DNA from: Thalassobacillus pellis
GTDB taxonomy: Bacteria; Bacillota; Bacilli; Bacillales; Halobacillaceae
Assembly: GCF_016908295.1 (NCBI RefSeq)
Contig: NZ_JAFBDO010000001.1
Span: 620,001-684,000, forward strand
Reading direction: 5' to 3'
Length of the DNA stretch: 64,000 bases
The position numbers and the translations under genes are program-made. Position 1 is the first letter of the stretch; the number at the start of each line of letters is the position of its first letter. Positions 24,771 through 32,825 of the stretch are shown here, piece after piece. Below the pieces are notes generated by a model. The model searched no databases and had not been told where the DNA came from. It saw only the letters and a list, made by a program, of their open reading frames with translations.

Positions 24771-27700
24771 TTATTTTCTAAACCAGCCAGTGACTTTTCC
24801 TGATAGGTTATCAAAATAAATATAGACAACTGGTATCAAAAGCAATGTAAAGATGCTGGAAATGGTCAAACCGAAAATGATGGTAACCGCAAGAGGCTGC
24901 TGTGCTTCTGCCCCTTGGCCGATTCCCAGGGCTAATGGAACCATTCCGAGTACGGTCGTGAGTGTTGTCATCAGTATCGGGCGCAGCCTGCTTGGTCCGG
25001 CTTCAAGGATTGCTTCATAGCGTTCAATTCCTTTCCTGCGCAGGATATTGATGTAGTCGACGAGTACGATGGCGTTGTTGACCACAATCCCTGCGAGCAT
25101 GATGACTCCGACGAATGCAGGCAGACTGAGAGGCAGTCCGGTGACCAGCAGGCCGAGTACCACGCCAATTACAATAGTTGGCAATGAGAACATGATGATA
25201 AACGGGAACAGGAAGTTTTCAAATTGTACGGCCATGACTGCATATACCAGAAAGATGGAAAATATGAGGGCGATTGCCAGGTCACCGAAAGCATCCCTCA
25301 TATCTTGGGCCTGTCCGCCTACCTCATAACTGTATCCTTCTGGAAAATTCAGCTGCTGTAATTTTTTTTCGATATCTTCTGTTACACTTCCTAAATCACG
25401 GCCGACGATTTCACTGTTCACGTTGACCTGTCTCTGTTGATTTTCCCGCAGAAGTGTGACTGGCCCTTGCACTTGCTTGAGTTCTGCTATGGAATGGAGT
25501 GGAATCAAAGCTCCTGCCGGTGTCTGGACGTTCATTCCTTCGAGGTCTGCTATGGTGCTTCTTTTATCTTCCGGGAGGATCAAGCGTACCTCGATTTCAT
25601 CGTTGCCTTCCCGATATCTGGTGGCGACTTGTCCATTAAAGGCTAGCTGTACCTGCCCCAATACCTGTTGATAGGAAAGTCCGTACTGGGCAGCCTTTTC
25701 CTTGTCGATGTTGATTTGCATTTCAGGTTTTCCTTCATCGGTGGAAGCTTTGGGATTATGGATGCCGTCAATATCCTCGATCATATAGACGACTTGGTCC
25801 GCCAGCTGACTCAACACCTCATAATTCGGACCATTCAATTGTATCTGGACTGGTGCACCAGTGCCGAGGCCTGCTCCGATTTCACTGACGTTAATCTCAG
25901 CACCGGGAATATTCTGCAGCTTCTCATCAATTTCCTGCATAACGGTCACTGTGTCCCGCTCTCGCTCACCGGGTTCTACCAGCTGCAGAGTGAAAGTCGC
26001 ACTATTAGAGGAGGAAGAAAAGGTATCGAAGCCGCCTCCACCGATTGTCAGGTAATTGGTTTCGATAATTTCGGAATAGGTTTTCAAACGCTCACTTACT
26101 TTTTCCGTGACTTTTTCCGTTTCCTCGAGTGATGTTCCTGCAGGTGTTTCGATGCTGATATCGATCTGCCCCTGGTCGGATGGCGGGATAAATTCTGTCC
26201 CGATGGTCGGTATCAGGGCACTGCTCCCGACGATGAATGCCAAGGTCGTAACAATAGTAGTTTTCCGGTATTTCAATACTTTTTCTAACAGTTTCCTATA
26301 TCCATTATCCATTTTGTCATGAAATCGATCGAACCAGTATCTTCTGCCACTCATTTGCAGTTGTTTTGTCAGTAATTTCGATGACAGCATCGGTATCAGG
26401 GTGACGGATACAATCAAAGACGCTAACAATGCGAAAGAAATGGTCAATGCCAGGGGAGTGAACAGTTCAGACGCGATGCCTTCTACAAATACGATCGGCA
26501 AAAACACAACAACAGTTGTTGTGGCTGAGGCGATGACTGCTGGAGCAAGCTCTGACGCTCCCTCTTTTGCGGCATCCATCAACGTATAGCCTTGCTGACG
26601 ATAGCTGACGATGTTTTCTAAAATGACGATGGAACTGTCGACCATCATCCCGATTCCGAGAGCAAGCCCGCCCATTGTCAGGACATTCAATGTTTCCCCG
26701 GTGAAGTACATGAGTGTAAAGGTTGAGATGATCGCGATCGGAATGGAAATTCCGATGACGAGCGTCGCCCGGATGCTTTTCAAAAACAGGAACAGGACCA
26801 TTGTGGCAATGACACCGCCGATAATAATGTTCTTAATGACCGAATCAATAGACGCTGTAATGAATTCAGAAGTATCAAGGACTACTTTCAACGCTGCATT
26901 TTCCGGGATGTCTCCGCTGATTTCCTTCATCGCTTTTCTTACATTTTCAGCTGTTTCCACCGTGTTTCCGTCTGATTTTTTCAGTACCGACAACACAATG
27001 GAGGGTTGTCCGTTCACCTTGGAAATGGCAGTTGCATCTTGATATGTATCCTTGATTTCAGCGATATCCTTAAGCTTCACCTTTCCTCCGTTTGCTGTTG
27101 GGAGGATGGTATTTTCGATTGCTTCGATGGAATCGAATTCCCCGTCAATCCGGAGTTGGAGGTCTTTATCTCCTTTTTTTACTGCACCGGCTGAAGCCGA
27201 TTGATTCGCTTCTCGAAGTGCCTGGATAATCGCCTGGGAATTGAGACCGTAGTGGTTCAGCTTTGCCCGGTCAATTAATACCCGTACTTCTCTGGATTTT
27301 CCCCCTTCTATGTTGACGGAAGCGACTCCTTCCTGTCGTTCGAGATAAGGTACAATTCGGTCTTCTGCAATTTGCTGCAGATCTTCCGGTTTATCACCGG
27401 AAAGGCCGATCCACATCACCGGGATCTGCTGAGGGTCAAACCGAAGTACGTTCGGTTCACCTGCCCCTTCCGGTAGTGCAGCTTTTACCTGATCCACCTT
27501 TTCCCGGACTTCCAATAGAGCATTATCAAGGTGGACACCGGTATTGAATTTTATAAACACCAGGGAAGCGCTGGTCTGGGACTGGGACTGGACCGTTTCC
27601 AGACCTTCTATTGAACTGACGGCTGACTCAATCGGACGGCTGACTAACTTTTCTGTTTCCTGCGGAGCTGCTCCCTGGTAATTAGTCGAGACGACTGCAA

Positions 27701-27830
27701 CAGGGAGGTCGATATCAGGGTATAAATCAATGGCAAGGTTCCTTAAAGAAACGACACCAAGGGCTACGATGGCAAGGACAATCATGACGACACCGACGGG
27801 ACGTTTGACAGACTGATCGACTAGCTTCAC
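24771..27830 (-). CDS. swrC: RND-family efflux pump, SwrC/AcrB type
   Basis: The 1019-residue inner-membrane transporter has the RND duplicated topology: helix 1 (12-30, after MKLVDQSVKRPVGV), a large extracytoplasmic porter loop, a block of helices (about 335-530), a second loop and a final block (about 860-1005). Family segments such as GIGMMVDSSIVILENI (TM4) and LAGIVVNNAIVLVDYIN (TM10) are intact. B. subtilis SwrC (YerP) exports surfactin and is needed for swarming. It is preceded by an adaptor gene with a 1-bp gap, so pump and adaptor are co-translated. Confidence 0.93.
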   Translation of the reverse strand: MKLVDQSVKRPVGVVMIVLAIVALGVVSLRNLAIDLYPDIDLPVAVVSTNYQGAAPQETEKLVSRPIESAVSSIEGLETVQSQSQTSASLVFIKFNTGVHLDNALLEVREKVDQVKAALPEGAGEPNVLRFDPQQIPVMWIGLSGDKPEDLQQIAEDRIVPYLERQEGVASVNIEGGKSREVRVLIDRAKLNHYGLNSQAIIQALREANQSASAGAVKKGDKDLQLRIDGEFDSIEAIENTILPTANGGKVKLKDIAEIKDTYQDATAISKVNGQPSIVLSVLKKSDGNTVETAENVRKAMKEISGDIPENAALKVVLDTSEFITASIDSVIKNIIIGGVIATMVLFLFLKSIRATLVIGISIPIAIISTFTLMYFTGETLNVLTMGGLALGIGMMVDSSIVILENIVSYRQQGYTLMDAAKEGASELAPAVIASATTTVVVFLPIVFVEGIASELFTPLALTISFALLASLIVSVTLIPMLSSKLLTKQLQMSGRRYWFDRFHDKMDNGYRKLLEKVLKYRKTTIVTTLAFIVGSSALIPTIGTEFIPPSDQGQIDISIETPAGTSLEETEKVTEKVSERLKTYSEIIETNYLTIGGGGFDTFSSSSNSATFTLQLVEPGERERDTVTVMQEIDEKLQNIPGAEINVSEIGAGLGTGAPVQIQLNGPNYEVLSQLADQVVYMIEDIDGIHNPKASTDEGKPEMQINIDKEKAAQYGLSYQQVLGQVQLAFNGQVATRYREGNDEIEVRLILPEDKRSTIADLEGMNVQTPAGALIPLHSIAELKQVQGPVTLLRENQQRQVNVNSEIVGRDLGSVTEDIEKKLQQLNFPEGYSYEVGGQAQDMRDAFGDLAIALIFSIFLVYAVMAVQFENFLFPFIIMFSLPTIVIGVVLGLLVTGLPLSLPAFVGVIMLAGIVVNNAIVLVDYINILRRKGIERYEAILEAGPSRLRPILMTTLTTVLGMVPLALGIGQGAEAQQPLAVTIIFGLTISSIFTLLLIPVVYIYFDNLSGKVTGWFRK

Positions 27831-27831
27831 G

Positions 27832-29163
27832 TCAATTGTCCTCCCCGATTACCGTCACTCGGCTGTCATCTGACAATGCAAACTGGCCGGTGGTGACCAC
27901 AGTTGTCCCGTCACTCAGCTTGCCTTTTATTGCTGTTTTATCTGATTGTGCCTCTACCACTGTTACAGCAACTTTCTTTGCTTTATCATTGATTACTTTA
28001 TAGACAAATGCCTCCTCGCCTTCCTGGACCACAGCTTCTGTAGGAACGATGAGAGCGTCATTTGCAAGATTTTCCGGTAATAGGAATGTCGCTATCATGC
28101 CTGGCTTGATAGCTTGGGATTCATTTTCTACTTCAGCTTCGACAGCATATAAACCAGACTCGCCAGGGACTGAAGATACATACTGGATCGTGGTCTTCAG
28201 CTTATTTTCCAACCCATCAATCGCAACAGTCACCTCTTGACCTTTCTTGAAAAGGGAAAGCTGGTCTGCTGTCACTTGTGCTTCGATTGTAATGGGATTA
28301 TAGGAAACGACTGTTGCCAGTGGCTGCTGTCCGGAGACGAAGGTCCCTTCTTTTGCAGAAAGTGATGTGATTTCACCACTGGCAGGCGCGGTGATCGTGT
28401 TATTTGCCGCCTGCTTGCGTGCCTGCTCCAGCTGCAGCTGGGCTTGCTCAACCTGAAGCCTTGCCTGTTCCACCCCTGCCTCAGCCTGACGAAGCCGTTC
28501 TTCCGCCTGTGTAACCTGACTTTCCGCCTGAGCTGCAGATACCTGATTAGCTCCCACCTGTCCTAAGGACTCTTGATATTGGGAAAATGCCTGCTCCATC
28601 AGGGTTTGTGCCTGATCACTGATCCCTTTTGGAATCGTACCATTTTTGGCAAGCTCTTCCGCTTGTCCGGCTAGCTCTTCCATTTGTTCCAGCTGCTCGG
28701 ATGCAGCCGCTTGAACCTGTTCGAGCTGTCCAATGCCTGAGGATGCCTTCCTTGCAAGCTGGGCCTGTTTTTTAGCATTTTCCACCGCGAGTGCTGCCTG
28801 CTGTTTTGCAATTCTGGCGTTTTCCAACTGTTTTTCTGCCTGTTGGACAGCTATCTCCTGAAGCTCGACCTGGTTGGCTGCACCGGCAGAGTCTATCACT
28901 GCTATGGTGTCGCCTTTTTCAACCATATCCCCTTTTGCCACACGCACACTAGTGACTTCCCCTTGCGTTCGTGGAAGGACAGGTGACGAGGAGGAAGGCA
29001 GGCTTCGTCCGGTGATCTCCCGTTCAACCTGGAGATCGCCTTTTTTCACCTGTGCTACCTCGACCGGCGTTACCTGCTCGGCTTCATCCGCTGTTTCGTT
29101 ATTTGAACAGCCGCTTACCGTCAACACAATTGATGTCACAGCAGCAACTAACCACTTATTCAT
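27832..29163 (-). CDS. RND efflux adaptor (membrane fusion protein), lipoprotein
   Basis: The 443-residue protein has a lipoprotein signal ending TVSGC, with Cys19 as lipidation site. It then has a first lipoyl half (EVTSVRVAKGDMVEKGDTIAVID), a long Gln/Ala/Glu-rich coiled-coil hairpin (about 95-250), the second lipoyl half (ITAPASGEITSLSAKEGTFV) and beta-barrel and membrane-proximal domains (SLFKKGQEVTV; KPGMIATFLLP). It should sit on the outer face of the membrane and connect to the pump encoded next. In a monoderm there is no TolC; the hairpin probably reaches into the wall. Confidence 0.92.
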   Translation of the reverse strand: MNKWLVAAVTSIVLTVSGCSNNETADEAEQVTPVEVAQVKKGDLQVEREITGRSLPSSSSPVLPRTQGEVTSVRVAKGDMVEKGDTIAVIDSAGAANQVELQEIAVQQAEKQLENARIAKQQAALAVENAKKQAQLARKASSGIGQLEQVQAAASEQLEQMEELAGQAEELAKNGTIPKGISDQAQTLMEQAFSQYQESLGQVGANQVSAAQAESQVTQAEERLRQAEAGVEQARLQVEQAQLQLEQARKQAANNTITAPASGEITSLSAKEGTFVSGQQPLATVVSYNPITIEAQVTADQLSLFKKGQEVTVAIDGLENKLKTTIQYVSSVPGESGLYAVEAEVENESQAIKPGMIATFLLPENLANDALIVPTEAVVQEGEEAFVYKVINDKAKKVAVTVVEAQSDKTAIKGKLSDGTTVVTTGQFALSDDSRVTVIGEDN

Positions 29164-29365
29164 GATGCGGCTCCTCTCTGATTCCTTGCCCTTATAATCT
29201 GGAATTTATATAGTTAAAGTCTGCCCTGTTTCTACAGGTATCATCATATCGATAAAACGCTCAGTTACAGGGTTAATCGTACTAAAGGAAGGAAAAAATT
29301 TCAATAAGTAATGGGCAAAGAAGCTAGATGGGGGTACTAGTGTGGAATTCTGGATAACAAATAAA

Positions 29366-29403
29366 AACTGGCCGAAAAGTGCTGAAACACTCTTCGGCCA
29401 GTT
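29366..29403 (-). terminator. Terminator of the 206-codon gene
   Basis: AACTGGCCGAA/TTCGGCCAGTT forms the outer stem with AGTG/CACT inside, six bases after the stop codon. Confidence 0.85.
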
Positions 29404-29409
29404 CTCTAA

Positions 29410-30030
29410 TCAGGATAACTGCTTACCGAGTTCTGCGACCATAAGGTCCATTTTTTTCACTTTAGAAAGTCCGTTCCGAGGGAACCTTGTCTCAAAATGG
29501 TCGAACATCGGAGCGAGACTTTCTCTTTCCATTAGGATTTTGTAGGTATCGAAGGTGTGCTGATACTGATCAACATACCTCTTCATCTTCTTATAGAAGC
29601 CATTCAGATGGTATGTCGAGGAAAAATCGAATGCTTTCGCTACATCACTGTCGTAAGTCGGAAAATTAGGATTAAGTGTATGTAGCATAGCAGTGGCAAG
29701 CGGAAACTGCATGGTCGGGTTGCCTTTATGGTTTTTAATTTCGTATAACTCTGTAACTACATTGACAATACTGGAATGTTTATCGTTTCGCTGCTGTTCC
29801 ATGATTTCGAAGTATCGGTCCTGGAACTCTTGCGTCAGACTTGGGTTGTCCAATTTGTAAAAATGACGAAACGCAAATTGAAATACGCGATTAGTTGTTA
29901 CGTCCGTCTTTTTAAAAAGATCATGGAGAAAAAGATAGACATCAATTTTTTCTGGATCAATTTTGTTTACGATGGTTTCCTGTTCGTCCAATAGTAAGCT
30001 TTCAATGTCTTCTGCCGTTCTATATTTCAT
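29410..30030 (-). CDS. Conserved-looking helical protein, function unknown
   Basis: The 206-residue protein is helical, soluble and has no signal peptide or membrane segment. The most distinctive segment is FPLATAMLHTLNPNFPTYDS followed by DVAKAF; a similar pattern (hydrophobic-L-N-P-x-FP-x-Y/W-D-S-x-V) occurs in several uncharacterised families with a helix-hairpin-helix or DNA glycosylase-like fold, in which the Asp would be in the active site. This is recall of a pattern, not an alignment. It is monocistronic between the efflux genes and comK. Confidence 0.6.
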   Translation of the reverse strand: MKYRTAEDIESLLLDEQETIVNKIDPEKIDVYLFLHDLFKKTDVTTNRVFQFAFRHFYKLDNPSLTQEFQDRYFEIMEQQRNDKHSSIVNVVTELYEIKNHKGNPTMQFPLATAMLHTLNPNFPTYDSDVAKAFDFSSTYHLNGFYKKMKRYVDQYQHTFDTYKILMERESLAPMFDHFETRFPRNGLSKVKKMDLMVAELGKQLS

Positions 30031-30216
30031 TTATCCGATCACCTCTCCTTCGATATTCCCTGTCTGCCCTGCGAAAAAACTATCAAAATCTGCCAGCCCT
30101 CTCAGGTGGAGACGACGTTTTTTCAAGCTGAAAAAATAGTTTTATGTGTGTCAAGTTTATCATAAAAATAAAGAAGTAAAAATCGGAAGGCTTTCGGAAT
30201 TCTATGTATCAGGTAA

Positions 30217-30678
30217 TCAACAATTGTATGTGTGTTTAAGGGTGAGCTGGGCTGCTAAATTATACTGGCGTCTGAAGGAATGCCTGGAAATTGTAATGGT
30301 CGAAGTGGACTGATCGGTGAATAACAGTTCCATCCGTCCCTGGGAAATCTCCCTGAAATCTATGATATGGTTATAGGCCAGCCATACTTTGTGGAATATA
30401 TTGCCTGTCCCTACGGGGAACATAATGACATTGGCATGCGGGATTACTCCAACAGGCAGCTTTTTATCTGTCATCAGACAATTTTTAGCGAAATTCATCC
30501 TGCCAATAAAAGAAGCTCCATTCACCAGACAGCTGTCATTCAGTATTTTTTTCATACACGGCTTTGCCAAGAAGCTATTGCCTTCCTCCTTGATGATCGT
30601 GTTTGCCTCGTCGGTATATTCTGGTGTCAACATCATTGTCTTTCTGGTAATCAGATAGTGGTTCTTGATTGTAGTCAT
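30217..30678 (-). CDS. comK: ComK family competence transcription factor
   Basis: The 153-residue protein aligns with ComK at its best-conserved block: NDSCLVNGASFIGRMNFAKN corresponds to the DRSCRFFGSSYAGR region of B. subtilis ComK, followed by PHANVIMFPVGTGN (cf. PSNQIFLFPT) and AYNHIIDF. It is shorter than B. subtilis ComK (192) because the C-terminal tail is reduced; that tail holds the ClpP-targeting segment there. I took the ATG eight bases after AGGTGG; the longest frame begins at an upstream GTG. ComK binds AT-boxes (AAAA-N5-TTTT) to activate DNA uptake genes. Several Bacillaceae carry two comK genes; this may be either. Confidence 0.85.
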   Translation of the reverse strand: MTTIKNHYLITRKTMMLTPEYTDEANTIIKEEGNSFLAKPCMKKILNDSCLVNGASFIGRMNFAKNCLMTDKKLPVGVIPHANVIMFPVGTGNIFHKVWLAYNHIIDFREISQGRMELLFTDQSTSTITISRHSFRRQYNLAAQLTLKHTYNC

Positions 30679-30733
30679 CCATTTTTCCACCTTTTAAAAA
30701 GAATATTTACCTACGCCTATTTTACTACAGTTA

Positions 30734-30767
30734 AAAATTGCCACCGCTCAGTCACTATGGCAATTTT
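30734..30767. promoter_or_regulatory. Perfect 10-bp inverted repeat between comK and yjfB
   Basis: AAAATTGCCA (30734-30743) and TGGCAATTTT (30758-30767) are separated by 14 bp, giving arms two to three helical turns apart. There is no terminator-like T tract. It is 56-90 bp upstream of comK and just before the yjfB promoter, so it could be an operator for either. Confidence 0.5.
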
Positions 30768-30803
30768 GTGAACAAAACTGCTAAAAGCCTTGACAAACAT
30801 ACT

Positions 30804-30830
30804 TTAATAAGGTTGCCAACCTGTCGATAT
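30804..30830 (+). promoter_or_regulatory. SigmaD-type promoter of yjfB
   Basis: TTAA (30804-30807), 15 bp, then GTCGATAT (30823-30830) fits the SigmaD flagellar consensus TAAA-N15-GCCGATAT with one change in each element. It drives the rightward yjfB, a member of the SigmaD regulon in B. subtilis. Confidence 0.65.
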
Positions 30831-30880
30831 TAGAAAGGTAGGGGATTTTCATTAGGAAAACTTGGCTTATGGAGAAAGCC

Positions 30881-30936
30881 TTAGTTTTACTTAACCTTTA
30901 ATCCTTTATCAACGTTAAACTTTTTTAAAGTACAAG
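30881..30936 (+). repeat. 55-bp A/T-rich element, copy 1
   Basis: This element matches 35468-35522 over its whole length by eye (TTAGTTT(T)ACTTA..CTTTAATC at the left, TTAAACTTT.TTAAA at the right). It ends in the palindrome ACTTT-TTT-AAAGT. It forms part of the yjfB leader just before the ribosome binding site. Confidence 0.55.
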
Positions 30937-30951
30937 AAAGGAAGGTGGATA

Positions 30952-31140
30952 ATGGATATTGCTGCAATGTCTGTCATCATGAACCAGGCCCAGCTGAAGC
31001 AGAATGCGGGAATCGCCCTGATGGATAAGGCAATGAACCAGATGGAGGCTCAGGGGGCAGGGATGTTGGAAATGATTCAATCACAAGCACCGGCACCTGC
31101 GCATCCGGATCTCGGGGCAAAAATAGATATGAAAGCATAA
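30952..31140 (+). CDS. yjfB: YjfB family putative motility protein
   Basis: The 62-residue protein starts MDIAAMSVIMNQAQLKQNAG and ends AHPDLGAKIDMKA, the conserved ends of the YjfB family (MDI..MS, then HP.LG..ID). The middle is helical and Met/Gln rich. Its function is unknown, but the family is co-regulated with flagella through SigmaD. AAGGAAGGTGG precedes the ATG. Confidence 0.88.
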   Translation: MDIAAMSVIMNQAQLKQNAGIALMDKAMNQMEAQGAGMLEMIQSQAPAPAHPDLGAKIDMKA

Positions 31141-31168
31141 TCGCATATTGTGTGAGAAGGGAGATGGC

Positions 31169-31348
31169 GTGGTCGTGAAACAATCCAAGTCAGGTAACAT
31201 GATCGCCATCGTTGGAACCGTCCTGTTTCTTTCAGGAATCGGCCTGATGATATTGCCATTTCCACGTTTGGAAGTGATCATCCCGGTTCTGACACTTACT
31301 GGTCTTTGCATCTGGATGCTGTCTTTTTTCTTCCGCCAAAAAGAGTAA
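31169..31348 (+). CDS. Small two-helix membrane protein
   Basis: I take the start at a GTG five bases after AAGGGAG, giving 59 residues, rather than an upstream TTG. Two hydrophobic helices (IAIVGTVLFLSGIGLMILPF and VIIPVLTLTGLCIWMLSFFF) are joined by PRLE and end in a basic RQKE tail. No family is recognised. It follows yjfB by 28 bp and probably shares its SigmaD transcript. Confidence 0.6.
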   Translation: MVVKQSKSGNMIAIVGTVLFLSGIGLMILPFPRLEVIIPVLTLTGLCIWMLSFFFRQKE

Positions 31349-31380
31349 CAGCCACGATGCCGTGGCTGTTACTCTTTTTT
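31338..31380. terminator. Strong bidirectional terminator
   Basis: AAAGAGTAACAGCCACG and CGTGGCTGTTACTCTTT form a 17-base-pair stem with a four-base loop, with A and T tracts on both sides. It separates the rightward membrane protein gene from the leftward lipoprotein gene. Confidence 0.95.
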
Positions 31381-31385
31381 ATGGA

Positions 31386-31694
31386 TTATTCGTTGTTGTT
31401 ACCATTCAAACGGTCGCGCTCCATAGTATCTTCATTCGTCATATCGTCGTTGTTGCCTTTGCCTTCCATGTCTTCGTTCATGTCGATATCCGGACCATTT
31501 TCACCATTCATATTACCATCCTGGTTGTTCATTTGATCACCATCGTCGAAGTTCATTTGCTCTTCACCAGTGCCTTCCTGTTGCTCCTGGTTGTTATTAC
31601 CCTCGTTGGTGTCTTCCTCCTGTGTCGCACAAGCACCTAAAAGGAATACAGCCAAAGAAGCTGCACCTAGCTTCATCAATAATGTTTTACTCAT
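31386..31694 (-). CDS. Low-complexity acidic lipoprotein
   Basis: The 102-residue protein has a lipoprotein signal ending LLGAC (Cys22), then about 80 residues made almost only of Asn, Asp, Glu, Gln, Gly and Met. Such disordered acidic surface tails are common in salt-adapted Bacillaceae. No catalytic domain is present. GGAGGAAAATCC precedes the ATG. Function is unknown. Confidence 0.8.
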   Translation of the reverse strand: MSKTLLMKLGAASLAVFLLGACATQEEDTNEGNNNQEQQEGTGEEQMNFDDGDQMNNQDGNMNGENGPDIDMNEDMEGKGNNDDMTNEDTMERDRLNGNNNE

Positions 31695-31800
31695 TGGATT
31701 TTCCTCCTTCGAATAGTTATTTCACCCCTATCTTTCCCAAAAAAATTAAAAATACCAATATTTGATTTATGGTAAAAAAATACTTTTTAAAACATTTAAA

Positions 31801-31830
31801 AGCCGAGAAACATGTAAGCTGTCCTCGGCT
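31801..31830 (-). terminator. Terminator of fabZ
   Basis: AGCCGAG/CTCGGCT with a 16-base loop is followed on the minus strand by TTTTAAATGTTTT, 15 bp past the fabZ stop. Confidence 0.75.
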
Positions 31831-31844
31831 TGTTCTTTCGTTCA

Positions 31845-32267
31845 TTATTTTAACGCAAACATGATTTCCGCTTCACAGGCAAGCTCGCCGTCAACAGTGG
31901 CAGTGGCTTTTCCTTTACCCATCGGTCCTTTCACACGGACGATCTCCACTTCCAGCTTCAGTCGGTCTCCGGGCTTTACCTGACGCTTGAAACGACATTT
32001 ATCTATGCCAGTAAAAAACGCAAGCTTCCCTTGATTTTCTTCCTTTTTCAACATTGCTACAGCACCAATCTGCGCAAGAGCCTCCACGATCAGCACTCCT
32101 GGCATGACAGGAAAATCAGGAAAATGGCCTTGGAAAAATGGTTCGTTGGCGGTTACATTTTTATAACCTATGGCGCGTTCCCCTTCCACAACCTCCTCGA
32201 CCTGATCGATCAGCAAAAATGGATAGCGATGAGGAATGATATCTTTAATTTCATTGATGTCCATCAT
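31845..32267 (-). CDS. fabZ: 3-hydroxyacyl-ACP dehydratase
   Basis: FabZ dehydrates beta-hydroxyacyl-ACP to trans-2-enoyl-ACP in fatty acid elongation. The 140-residue hot-dog fold protein has the catalytic His48 in [14 protein letters not shown] and Glu62 in LIVEALAQ, plus [11 protein letters not shown] at the N-terminus. Its length is normal. It is monocistronic, as ywpB near flhOP in B. subtilis. The promoter overlaps Spo0A-box-like sequences. Confidence 0.96.
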   Translation of the reverse strand: MMDINEIKDIIPHRYPFLLIDQVEEVVEGERAIGYKNVTANEPFFQGHFPDFPVMPGVLIVEALAQIGAVAMLKKEENQGKLAFFTGIDKCRFKRQVKPGDRLKLEVEIVRVKGPMGKGKATATVDGELACEAEIMFALK

Positions 32268-32299
32268 ATGTATCGTGCTCCTTTCTTTTCACTAACCCC

Positions 32300-32328
32300 A
32301 TTATAAACATGTCCGACAGATTCGACAA
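32300..32328 (-). promoter_or_regulatory. fabZ promoter overlapped by two Spo0A-box-like sites
   Basis: On the minus strand TTGTCG (32323-32328) and TATAAT (32300-32305) are 17 bp apart. The -35 lies inside TTTTGTCGAATC, a full 0A box (TGTCGAA, 32321-32327), and a second TGTCGGA follows nine bases later (32312-32318). Tandem 0A boxes across a -35 are typical of directly Spo0A-controlled promoters. Confidence 0.55.
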
Positions 32329-32460
32329 AATTTCTTATTTGAGGGAATTTAGAGAAGGGAGGAGTCTATTTCCATATAATGTAAGGTTTTGCAGAATCTA
32401 AATAATGGGAATATATAAAAGACATGATTATTACCATTCATGAAAAAGGAGGAACAAGCG

Positions 32461-32607
32461 ATGCTCTGGACGATTCTGATCGTGCTGCTCATCCTTTGGC
32501 TGTTCGGCTTCATCGGTAATATCGCAGGCAACCTTATTCATATTCTGCTAGTCATCGCCCTAATCGTCTTAATTGTCCGCCTCGTTCAAGGCCGCGGCAG
32601 ACCATAG
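32461..32607 (+). CDS. Lmo0937 family small membrane protein
   Basis: The 48-residue protein starts MLWTILIVLLILWLFGFIGN and ends with a basic RLVQGRGRP tail; two hydrophobic stretches flank IGNIAGNL. This matches the DUF5670/Lmo0937 family, often linked to general stress regulons in Gram-positives. AAGGAGG stands seven bases before the ATG. Confidence 0.85.
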   Translation: MLWTILIVLLILWLFGFIGNIAGNLIHILLVIALIVLIVRLVQGRGRP

Positions 32608-32610
32608 CGG

Positions 32611-32641
32611 AAAAGCCTCCCTTTTTGTGGGGAGGCTTTTT
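32611..32641 (+). terminator. Terminator of the Lmo0937-like gene
   Basis: AAAAGCCTCCC pairs with GGGGAGGCTTTT through a short T-rich loop, directly after the stop codon. Confidence 0.92.
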
Positions 32642-32689
32642 CCTTTAACGATATGGCATGTGGCTCATACCAGATTGGCGGGTTGACTT

Positions 32690-32825
32690 GGTTAAATTGC
32701 TGGTACGAGCATAAATTTGCGATTGGCGAGCATAAATTTACTTTTTGAGAGCGTAAACTTGCGTCCGGCAAGCATAAATTTATTTCCCTCGAGCATAAAC
32801 TCCCGTCCGGCGAGCATAAGCATTT
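32690..32825 (-). repeat. Degenerate 21-bp tandem array 3 (core TTTATGCTCGCC)
   Basis: Six units keep exact 21-bp spacing: CAT/CGT at 32710, 32731, 32752, 32773, 32794 and 32815. On the minus strand the units read (A/G)(A/G)TTTA(T/C)GCT(C/T)G followed by a less conserved half, often CCGGAC or CCAATC. The core is shared with array 1, in opposite orientation. It fills the gap between the convergent Lmo0937-like and methyltransferase genes. Confidence 0.85.

Noticed and set aside
24482-24781. 99-codon open frame through array 2
   Set aside because: Starts in the array, runs into the end of the convergent pump gene, and has no ribosome binding site.
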